Of a stretch of 11,058 nucleotides of DNA, positions 1-7,825 are shown in pieces (the first letter of the stretch is position 1; the number at the start of each line of letters is the position of its first letter). The position numbers were made by a program, and so were the translations under genes. The notes under the pieces are model-generated. The model was not told where the DNA came from and made no database searches. It was given only the letters and a program-made list of their open reading frames with translations. The stretch is from contig WELB01000374.1 of the NCBI GenBank assembly GCA_009602725.1, forward strand, positions 57,835 to 68,892, read 5' to 3'. Origin of the DNA: Spirogloea muscicola (Eukaryota; Streptophyta; Zygnematophyceae; Spirogloeales; Spirogloeaceae).

Positions 1-55
1 GCCGAGCGCCGGCGGCGGCGGCGCCGCCGCCGACGACGGCCGCCGGCGCGAGGTG
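1..55. repeat. GGC/GCC low-complexity run
   Basis: Trinucleotide-rich sequence at the left edge, read as Gly-Gly-Gly-Gly-Ala-Ala-Ala in the POLE3-like frame. Whether these residues are coding, or an acceptor CAG at 57-59 starts the exon at 60 (VTRDGLL), cannot be told from the window. Confidence 0.6.
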
Positions 56-1154
56 CAGGTGACGCGCGACGGCCTGCTGGCCTTCTGCGAGGGCGCCAAA
101 ATCTTCATCCACTACCTCTCCGCCACGTGAGTGCCGCCTCCCGCCGTCGACGCCGCCTTGGCCGTCGTTGGCGAGCCGAGCTGCAGTCCACTCCGGCAGC
201 TGCGCTCCTCGTCAACTGCAGCTCATCCATCACCGTTGGCGCAAGTACCATGGACTATGTAAGAAGTGGAGGTGTCGAGAGTCAGCTGGTCTTCGCTGCA
301 GGGTCTCCAGCGGCGAGAGCTGAGCCAGCTGTGTGGTCGCTGCGAATGACGTGGGCATGTGCGGCAGCGCGAATGACATCTGCCGGGAGCACAAGCGGCA
401 GACGATCAGCGCCGACGACGTCTTCAAGGCCATCGCGGAGCTGGACTTCCCCGAGTTCCTGGACCCGCTGCGCGAGACCTTGGAAAGTGCGTACTGCCCG
501 CGAGCTGCAGGAGGCCGGCTGTCCAGGCATTGCCAGGCGGTGCGGCGCTGCCACGCCGTGCCTATCGTCTTGTGGACGCTGAGTAAGAGCTCGACGGTCC
601 TTCGCGTGTGCGGACTGGCATGGCAGACTTCAGGAAGGAGAATCTCTCCAGGAAGGAGGAGTACAAGCGGCGGTCTCTGGGGAGGAAGCGCAAAGTGGAG
701 GAGGAGGAGGAGGGCGCGGGCCTGGATGGCGGCGAAGACGTCGACGGCGCCAGGGAGCCAATGAGGGAGGAGTCTGAGATGGTGCAAAGGAGGACTGGCG
801 TCGACACTACTGGAGATGGAGATGACAGGGCCGAGGACGGGTTCGCCAACGATACCTATGACGACGAGGACGAAGATGGGAGCGACCGGCCAGGGTCCCC
901 TGTGGAGCTCGACGAGTTGCCTTCTGCTGCAACTCCTGGCCAAGGTGGAGTAGCTGCCTTACGCCCCCACGTATCCTGCTGCTGTGTGCCCTCTCTGATG
1001 ACTTGTTAGAAGGCTGCCGTGATTGTGCGTGCAAAGCGTGGAATTGCTCCAAGCTCAAGAGCCTTGCCGCAAGTCTCTGTCGCCTGACCTCAGCTGCGGG
1101 AATTTGGCTCTGCCAGCAGAACCGCAGGACGAGATTGATGATGAGGACGGCTGA
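2..1154 (+). CDS. POLE3: POLE3/Dpb3-like histone-fold protein (partial, 4 exons)
   Basis: The likely role is a histone-fold subunit that pairs with a POLE4-like partner in DNA polymerase epsilon, and in CHRAC-type remodellers, in the nucleus. I see exons at 2-126, 368-486, 627-944 and probably 1117-1154; all phases agree. Exon 1 gives VTRDGLLAFCEGAKIFIHYL, the histone-fold alpha2. It joins across the intron to TANDICREHKRQTISADDVF and then LDFPEFLDPLRETLE, with the same spacing as POLE3 across this join. Exon 3 adds a basic stretch (RKEEYKRR, GRKRK) and a long acidic tail rich in E and D, typical of this subunit. The last exon ends in DEIDDEDG and a stop at 1152-1154. If intron 3 is retained, the frame instead stops at 1007-1009. 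The N-terminus (alpha1) is missing at the window edge. NF-YB is the closest alternative, but the LSATANDICREHKRQT segment and acidic tail favour POLE3. The fold call is firm; the last exon is inference. Confidence 0.82.
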
Positions 1155-1380
1155 GCAGTGGCGCGCTCTGCCCAACACCTAGTGCATTCATGGACCTGCT
1201 GCTCTCGAGCCACTGCAGGACGACCTGGAGCTCCTCCATGCGTGCTAGTCCGCCAGCCTTTACTGGCTGAGTTGGGGTACAAGCACAAGGCGAGGTGTCG
1301 TCCCAGTCAGGACTTGCCCGGCTGATGGTTGGTGCAGTCCTAGCTCATGTTCCACCGCTGTCACCGGTCGGGCCGTGCAG

Positions 1381-1969
1381 CTGCTTGAGCACTACAGGTC
1401 GCTTGCCATGTGCATGCACGTCAATCTGGATGGGCAGCTTTCAAAGCTACTCGACTTCGCTTTGGCAGCGATTAGAGCACATCGGCCTCACAACATTAAA
1501 GCAGGTGACCAGCCTGGTCTGGTGTGACAGTGTTCTGGTGAAGTCTGTGCAACTGCATATTGCGTTGCAGAGAGAGGAGGTATGTCAAGACATGCCAGAC
1601 TGCAATTTATTGAGCGGAGCAAGTTTGCGTCGCCTCCTCAGATCCCTGAGACATCGTCCATCGCGTCGGAGCCTCGCCAGCAAGAACAGAATGATGCAGC
1701 AGTGGTGCACGGGCATGTAGCAAGCGGAGGGAGAAGGCTTGCGAGCTGCCATGCTGCACAGGCTGCTTGCAGAGACAGTGGAGATTGAAAGCGCATTGAC
1801 GGGCATTGCTGTCATCCTCATGGCCTTGGTTGTTGCCGTCAGTATGGAGGTATACAAAGGTCCAGCATCGACCACACCGCTGGTCACGCAGTGGGCAGTG
1901 CAGAACAATGAAAGCTGCGGCACTACATTGACTATCCCCACTGCAGTCAGCTCCTGCCAGCTGCAGTAG
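1381..1969 (+). CDS. Unrecognised coding-like stretch with a membrane helix (model unresolved)
   Basis: I do not recognise this gene. Three pieces look like coding sequence. Piece A, 1381-1504, follows a CAG acceptor and reads as an amphipathic, Leu/Ala-rich segment (LLEHYRSLAMCMHVNLDGQL, then KLLDFALAAIRAHRPHNIKA). Piece B, from 1571, joins A in phase 1 and reads LQFIERSKFASPPQIPETSS followed by a Gln/Glu-rich, probably disordered part. Piece C, 1721-1969, is in another frame and contains MLHRLLAETVEIESALTG followed by a hydrophobic run (AVILMALVVAVSM) that could span a membrane, with a stop at 1967-1969. B and C cannot be joined convincingly: the only phase-matching intron would be about 19 bases. 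No ATG start or upstream exon is clear. It may be a small tail-anchored membrane protein gene, a decaying gene with a frameshift, or chance open sequence. Confidence 0.3.
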
Positions 1970-2161
1970 ATATCTTTGGCTGTATAGGTCCTCGTTTCCA
2001 CACCCTCCTCGAGAAAAGTGCCAATTAAGGCTATGCATAACGCGTGGACGTGCTTCCGGCGGAGATGGTCTTGCCAGCTGCATATTTGTCGTTTTTGCGC
2101 CGTCGTGTGTCGGCCTGGTTTCAGTGTATTCAAGATCATGCTTTGCGCCAGAAGCTGGGCG

Positions 2162-2314
2162 AGCTCTAGTTGGTGGCTGAAGGGCTTGGAATCTGCCATC
2201 CGGTATTCAGGCATCGATGAGCTAAACCTCTATGTGCTGACCCGTGGTTACTGAGCGGGTCAAGTTGCAGTGTATAATGTACGTCATCAGAGGTGCTTGT
2301 CGTTGTACTTGGCC
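2162..2314 (+). repeat. Diverged dispersed repeat, copy 1
   Basis: This 153-base stretch matches 2993-3145 with roughly 70-75% identity by eye and almost no length change. Shared words include AGCTCTAG/AGCTTTAG, GGGCTTG, TCCGGTATTC, CTCTA(T/C)GTGCTGAC, CGTGGTTACT and a final TTGGCC. This copy is intergenic. No coding frame, terminal inverted repeats or target-site duplication was evident, so the element type is unknown. Confidence 0.75.
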
Positions 2315-2713
2315 ACTTTGGCCAGTCACTTGTCAATTGTCACTTTTGCCAAGTCACTTGTACTTAGGCCTTCTAGTTTCCCAACACACTGCAAGATTCC
2401 CTAGGCTTGACCAAGTGGGCAGGCAGATCCGCAACACCTTCAGTCTCTAGCAGGAGCCCCACAGCGAGAGCCTCCAGGAGACAGCCGCCGCCGCTGCCGC
2501 CGCAGGAGCAAGTCCTGTCGCAGGCACTTTGTGGACGTGGGCAGGCACCAGACCGTGCCTTACTGTGCAGCCTGGACGCCGACCTGGCCGCCGTCGGCCA
2601 CCGCGGCAGTGCCTGCGTTGGTGGACTGAGGCCTCCTGGCCAGCACGTGGCGCCTCCGCAGCGCAGCCTTGGCCAGGGCCGCCGCAGCCGCCCTGCCGTC
2701 GAGGCCGGCGCCG

Positions 2714-5467
2714 ATGGCGGGCGGCGGCCTCGATGCCGCGCCGCCGGCGCCGTCGTCCCCAGCTGGGTCTTCCGCAAGCGGCCAGCAGCGGCACCGGGTG
2801 GTGTCGCTGCTGCCGGCGGCGACGGAGCTGCTGTGCCTGGCGGGCGGCGCGGCGCTGCTCGTGGGGCGGGGCCACGAGGACGACTACCCCGCCGCCATCG
2901 CCGACCGCCCCGCCGTCACCGCCGCGCGCACGCGCTTCACCACCTCGGCTGGTCAGCTCTCCATATTGTATAGCTGGTCGGGCTTTAGCTTTAGCTTTAG
3001 CTGGGTGGCATACGGGCTTGTCAATTGCTGTCCGGTATTCGGGCTACAATTAGCGATCTCTACGTGCTGACTCGTGGTTACTCAATGGGTCAGCTTAGCA
3101 GCAGGTGATGTACATCTGTTAATGTGCTTGCCTATGTATTTGGCCTCTCAGGACCTCCATCACTCAATCCACACTCCTTTTCTATTATGGGGCCAAATGC
3201 GGAGTCTCAAGACTTACGTTCTGGCCTCATGAAGCACACACTGATTCCTAGCCTCAACTTTGTCAAGTCAGCTGCTCAATCTCGCCTGGCTCCCGAGCTA
3301 GGCTCAGCAGTCGCTGCAGGTCGCTACAGGCCATTCTGACCCTGTCGACTGACCTGACATACATGCTGACTAGGTGGGTTTCTGGCTGCGCCTCCGCAGA
3401 GGTCGACCGCACAATCACAGAGGCGCTGAAGAGCGGCCAAGGCCTGTATGCCATAGACACCGCACTGCTGGAGCGCCTGCAGCCGACTGTTATCCTCACA
3501 CAGTCATTGTGCAGGGTGTGCGCCATTGACTACTCCCTTGTCAGCGGCATTGCCAGGTACCAGCTGTCAATGTTGTCAAGCGACGCAGTGCACTGGGCAA
3601 GCCACTTGATCTCATAAACCACCATGCACCTCAGTATCATGAGCTCAATAACAGAACCGCGACACGTAAAACCTTGACCCAGCTAGTGATGCTAGCAATG
3701 GCTGCTTGAGTTTGACGCTGAGTGCGTTACTCCGTGGTCTCTGCAAGCGAGGCGCTTGTTGTCTCTGAGCAGCTGCTACTTTTCTGTCAGGCAAATGGAT
3801 GTCCCGCCCAAGCTCGTCAGCTTGAATCCAGGGAGCGTGGAGGACATCATTCAGGATGTCGTGAGAATCGGCGATGCTGTAGGTGAGCACAACTGTGGAT
3901 GTGAGGGCCATGGCTGGGGACCATTGCTGCCAGTTCAGTAACTATTTTGTCGTGGGATGCTTGCACAGCACGACAGTCCTGCATTATCTCTGCCAGCGTG
4001 GAATTGACTTTGATTGACCAGAAGACAGAACCACCATAAGTGATGTATCCGCGACAACATGTGCAGGTCTGTCGCAACAAGCTCAGGCTGCAGCAGAGCG
4101 ACTGAAGCAGAGGGTGCTGATGGCAAGGTCATTCGGGAAGGAAAGAGTCCTCGAGCAGGCCGCTGCACCCAAAGTTGTATTCATGGAATGGACAGACCCC
4201 ATCTTCTGCGGCGGCCACTGGACGCCGCAGCTCATCGAAATGGCGGGCGGGCGGCACCCCCTGAATCCTTGCCGAGGTCAAGGGTAAGTATCGACTGCAA
4301 TCCTCTGCACGTAGTTTCATCAGTACGCAGTGCAGGAAATGAGGACATAGGTTCAGTCCTTGTCATCAGCAACCCCATCTCTGCAGGGGCAACTTGGACT
4401 GCCGTCTGAGCAATGGGGTCTGCCTGTCGCTGCTCCAGGAGGGGCGCAGGCGAGTCCTTCCGGGTCTCCCCAGAGCAGGTGGTTGCGGTCGACCCCGACT
4501 GGATTATCGTCTGTCCTTGCGGTCTCGACATTCAAACAACTAAGGTAGCTGCGAGCACCGCCTGTCCTCACCCTCATCCTCCCACAGTGCACACTTCCTA
4601 CGATATTTTGAGGTTCAACACGAGCTTGACAAACAGGAGCCAGGAGACATGTGGAGCAGGATTCAGATTGTCAAATGACAAGGTGGCTGTGTTCGCTGCA
4701 TGCCTTCCCACAGAGAGAGTTGGAGGCCGTGGCCACAAGGGCGTGGTGGCGCGAACTGCGAGCTGTCAAGAATGACCACGTTGTCCTCGTCGACGGCAAT
4801 CACATGTTCAATCGCTCCGGTCCTCGCATCATTGATGCATTGGAGTGGTGCGTAACCAACTCGCACAAGATCAAATTTGTTTGATTACAATTGCTGCTCT
4901 ATCCTTCAGTATTGGTGACACGGTGCCCACAATAGGGTATGATGATCATTGTCATCTCTGCAGGCTGGTGGCGGTATTAAAAGATGTTCCTGAGCTCATT
5001 CCGGCCGAGTTTCCTTGGGAGAAATGGGTCCAGCCAAGCCAGGAGAAAAGTAGGTCCGGAGGACCTGATGAATCTCAGGAGGAAGGGCATCCTTCACTTC
5101 TTGATCAGACTAGCGAGGAGTTCCTCTTGACAGAGACTTGGGTGCAACCTGACTTTGGGAAAGATGTGGAGGACGCGCACAAAGCTGCTTGCAGGGCAGG
5201 CAGCGCTACTTACACTGATCCCAAATCAGGTGCGTGGTTGGGTGAGTAACGCTCGCCGAGCATGGATCAACAAAGCAAGGCCACTATGCTGATATAGTTA
5301 CCAACTTTCTCAACTTTCTCTCTAGAGTCAGGGTAGCAGGTTTTGCGGTCTTCACGGAGAGGGCCCTCCAAGAGCGAGGTGTGTGCTGCGGGAACCGCTG
5401 TCGCCATTGCCCATATGGACATTTCAATGTGCCCTTGGCCAGAGGGCCTCCGGTCAACATCATCAAG
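2714..5467 (+). CDS. BtuF-like (Fe/B12-binding fold) protein with C-terminal DUF5522 module, 8 exons
   Basis: Exons are 2714-2951, 3400-3556, 3791-3882, 4067-4283, 4439-4544, 4714-4847, 4964-5229 and 5340-5467, all phase-consistent (446 codons). The ATG at 2714 is the first in frame, followed by about 28 low-complexity residues. Family landmarks in order: VVSLLPAATELLC (about residue 29), GHEDDYP, AEVDRTITEAL, TQSLCRVCAID, KLVSLNPGSVEDII, FMEWTDPIFCGGHWTPQLIE, VAVDPDWIIVCPCG, VLVDGNHMFNRSGPRIIDAL. These match the cobalamin-binding BtuF-like branch of the Peripla_BP_2 fold. An acidic linker (about 335-390) leads to a Cys-rich end, SGFAVFTERALQERG then CCGNRCRHCPYGH, matching DUF5522; these cysteines may bind metal. 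No signal peptide or lipobox is visible, so a secreted role is unlikely; cobalamin binding is inferred from family only. After 5467 (weak donor GTCTAT) the end is unclear: reading on gives a stop at 5585-5587, or splicing may continue into the PP-loop exons downstream. Confidence 0.88.
2984..3001 (+). repeat. Microsatellite (TTTAGC)x3
   Basis: Three perfect tandem TTTAGC hexamers lie in the first intron of the BtuF-like gene, and the last overlaps the start of repeat copy 2. The unit resembles but is not the plant-type telomere unit TTTAGGG. Confidence 0.9.
2993..3145 (+). repeat. Diverged dispersed repeat, copy 2 (inside an intron)
   Basis: This is the partner of 2162-2314 in the same orientation and of the same length. 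It lies wholly inside the first intron (2952-3399) of the BtuF-like gene, directly after a CTTTAG microsatellite. The matching words are TCCGGTATTC, TGCTGACTCGTGGTTACT and GGGTCA. An old non-autonomous mobile element or a segmental duplication of intergenic sequence would both explain it. Confidence 0.75.
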
Positions 5468-5772
5468 GTCTATCATCGAAGCCAGCAGCACTCTCCTGCC
5501 AAAAATTCTCATATTCCACCTTGTGGGACCAGCACATGCCCCCGCTGCCAGGATAGTTGTAGGTCTGACAAGAGTCGCTGTTTATGATGTTAACAATTGG
5601 TCATTGGCAGTGTGAGCTTAGTGACAAGTCGGACATGTGCTGTCGAAGCTAATTGCCTGGCTGGCTGCCGAGCACACCTTTGAAGTGCCCTTCTACTGTT
5701 TTATGTTCATATAGAATACCACTTACCTGGTCGAGAGCGCAAACACAAAGTCACAACCTGAGCACGGCGCAG

Positions 5773-7191
5773 GTTACGCCCTGGAGTGGATGGGAGGCGT
5801 CTCTTCTCTGCTGATGCTCCAGGTTGCATTTGCTCGTTTCAGAACTTCAGAAAGTGGTAGTCCCTGCATGAGAATCCCTTGCAGTGTTAGTAAACGCAAC
5901 TTGGACCATGTACAATGGCGTGTAGAAGCTGGTGACTGACCAATCATGTACCTAAATTGGCAGATCAAAGATCCTGACTCTCAGCTGGACCAGCTGCCAG
6001 ACGGATGTACCTGCTTGGTGACGTGCTTCGAAACCTCCTCTGGGAGGATTGTGGAGAGACGAGCGGACAGCCTCCTCCCAAGGGTCCTCCCAGTCTCGCT
6101 CAGGGCGATCATGGCGCAGGCAAAGCATCTCAGGGCCCCGCTGCTGGCTGTCGCTGTGAATCCGGGCGATGATAGCGGCAGGCTCCGACATGCAGTTCAA
6201 GCAGCTCTGGAGCTGACGCCATGCAAGGTGTGCAGCGAACCAGGTGTCTGCCGGTTCTGAGGACTGCACTTTGGTGCAGTCCTGTACATTCACTTCCATT
6301 GCTTCACAGGCTAGCTTGACACGATAAGAGTGCTTGAGGTTTCCAAACGTGGGTAGCTGAGCATGACCAGTGATTTTTCTGCACAGTTTCTTTACTGTGA
6401 GAATGCCATTGCTTGAGGATTGTGAATCACATATCTCCCCGAGGCCCTGCAGACTGGTCATCGACTGAAGGGGTGTGTACTCTATCTCCTGTCTTCCTGT
6501 CAATGGCCTTTGACGCCATTTGCAGGAGATTGCCAAGAAAGGCTTCTCCACGGCCGAGGACAGCCAGTTGACAAAGCTGTGGCCTATCTTAGCCCTGGGA
6601 AAAGTGGAGGTGAGCCAACGCCGCATAGTGCACAGCAGAAACACTACCAATTGAGTTGGATGGTGGAGTCACTTTGATTTGTTGAGCTCCCTGTACACCT
6701 CAGCATGTCTGTCTCAGGTGTCTGCATGCTAGTCTTACTTATGATGTCTTGATTTGTCATGAGCGGCGCATCTCCTAGAGGCACCTTAAGTCAGTCAAAG
6801 CATGCTTCATACAGAGACTGAGAAATTAGTAATACAAGTCCAAGTGAATTGGCTCATCACACCACCCGTGGGATGTCATAGCCCCGACTGGCTTTGTCAC
6901 CAATGACTGTGAGCCTTCCAGTCTTTGAGACATGATGTGTATCTACTGTTGCTAGTGCTTTCACTGTCCTCATCATCCAAAGGGAGCGAGACATGTGCGC
7001 GTGCCATTGTGCAGGTCAAGCTGGTCGTGTCTGGCAAGGGAGTCACGGCTGGCATTCCCGAGAAGCTGGACACTTACAACAGCAGCTTCGTGCGTGGCCT
7101 CCACCCTGGCATAGATCTTTTAGGGGGCGATGGAACGTTCTTCACCTACATAGTTTTTCATGAATCCAATGGAGTCACTGCAGCACCATAA
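5773..7191 (+). CDS. PP-loop ATPase-like module (diphthine-ammonia ligase family), altered motifs
   Basis: Probable exons are 5773-5822, 5964-6227, 6526-6609 and 7015-7191, phase-consistent with each other, with a stop at 7189-7191 (about 190 residues). The order fits the ATP-pyrophosphatase family that includes DPH6. YALEWMGGVSSLLML lies where the family has a W-SGGKDS-LL P-loop. It is followed at normal spacing by CLVTCFETSSG, the IMAQAKHLRAPLLAVAV helix-strand, LWPILALGKVE, LVVSGKGVTAGIP, and HPGIDLLGGDGTFFTY in place of the usual D-x-x-GE-x-GE(F/Y)xT ending. SGGKDS reads MGGVSS, the GE-x-GE segment reads GGDGTFF, and I found no exon for the family's central GD-x-H segment. It may be the third domain of the preceding BtuF-DUF5522 protein, but the first exon needs a phase-1 donor that I could not find, so a separate or decaying gene is possible. 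Family call moderate; exon 1 is the weakest. Confidence 0.55.
6260..6283. repeat. Perfect 10-bp inverted repeat (hairpin)
   Basis: AGGACTGCAC, loop TTTG, GTGCAGTCCT. It lies in the intron between the second and third PP-loop-module exons, directly after an in-frame TGA (6258-6260) that would stop read-through from the preceding exon. It could form a stable RNA hairpin. I see no T-tract, so it is not a bacterial-type terminator. Confidence 0.85.
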
Positions 7192-7394
7192 CACCCAGCC
7201 ACTGTGCAATTGTGCCTCATACATTTGTTAAGTTTGTCAAGGAAGACTTCACTGCTGTCCAACGAGATATGTTCAGCAATATTGTGCTCGGACAAGTACG
7301 CCAAATTGCAATGTCAGATGGAAGTCGTTGCTCGCTAGCGTACACTGCTGGCTTGACAACAATGTCCTGACATAATTAATTATTTGTCTTCATC

Positions 7395-7399
7395 TGTAA
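7395..7399 (+). terminator. Candidate polyadenylation word TGTAA
   Basis: TGTAA is the usual green-algal polyadenylation signal. This copy lies about 200 bases after the stop at 7191; a second is at 7451-7455. A five-base word is common by chance, so position is the only support. Confidence 0.35.
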
Positions 7400-7701
7400 T
7401 GAAACGTGCGTACAGTGGCAGTAACGGAAGTGGGTTTCCAATATCATCTGTGTAACTCTTTCATCACCCTTCATTTCCTGCATAAGGTAGAAAGCTGCAA
7501 AATATAATTGCAATGGCTGTAAGAGTACGAATATGTCATGCCTGACTCAGCGGGAGGAAGGCAGCCTTGCCATGCTGTACCAATCAGCAGGCTTGTTGCT
7601 GCAGGCCAACTGGAGAGTCATGATCAGCTCTCTGTCTTATTGTGGAGGTGTGCAATGAGGGTCAACTGCATGACCAGCTTTGGCCCTACTGTTGTTGCCC
7701 G

Positions 7702-7706
7702 TTACA
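7702..7706 (-). terminator. Candidate polyadenylation word TGTAA (minus strand)
   Basis: TTACA on the plus strand reads TGTAA on the minus strand, about 120 bases beyond the stop of the phosphoesterase gene. It is a plausible 3' end signal on position alone. Confidence 0.35.
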
Positions 7707-7825
7707 ATTCTTATTACCAGGACTTCTGTAAGGCTCGAATTGGCCTCCCTTTCATTTTCATGCGCAGCGCGCGCCCACAAGCTCTCTGCCCACAAGCTGG
7801 AGCTGTAATGCACTGGTATACAACA

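Larger units (their letters stand above)
1155..2713. other. Region between the POLE3-like and BtuF-like genes
   Basis: This holds the presumed 3' UTR of the POLE3-like gene, the unresolved coding-like stretch at 1381-1969, and repeat copy 1 at 2162-2314. A short AT-richer part follows, with the near-duplicated words CCAGTCACTTGT and CCAAGTCACTTGT around 2325-2363. From about 2450 the base composition turns sharply GC-rich with CCGCCG runs, which is the likely 5' UTR or promoter side of the gene starting at 2714. I saw no TGTAA polyadenylation word here that would clearly end the first gene, and no RNA gene. Confidence 0.5.
7192..7825. other. Convergent 3' intergenic region
   Basis: About 630 bases separate the stop of the plus-strand PP-loop module from the stop of the minus-strand phosphoesterase gene. 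It is AT-richer than its surroundings and includes the palindrome ATAATTAATTAT at 7372-7383. It presumably contains both 3' UTRs. I see no further exon, RNA gene or repeat. Confidence 0.6.

Noticed and set aside
342-377. Short direct repeat GCGAATGAC on both sides of a possible acceptor in the POLE3-like gene
   Set aside because: Only nine bases; the 368 acceptor alone restores the family spacing, so the upstream copy is probably chance or a tiny slip duplication.
230-943. 237-residue open frame on the minus strand
   Set aside because: It is a shadow of the POLE3-like exons; the acidic GAG/GAC-rich plus strand gives leucine- and serine-rich antisense sequence without stops.
1585-2214. 209-residue open frame on the minus strand
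   Set aside because: Composition is not protein-like, no family motif is visible, and it opposes the better plus-strand coding-like pieces.
5952-6650. 232-residue open frame on the minus strand
   Set aside because: It runs antisense across two good plus-strand exons and the intron between them, has no recognisable motif, and its length is explained by exon shadow.
7372-7383. 12-bp AT palindrome ATAATTAATTAT
   Set aside because: Short and in AT-rich intergenic DNA; likely chance, with no partner site.
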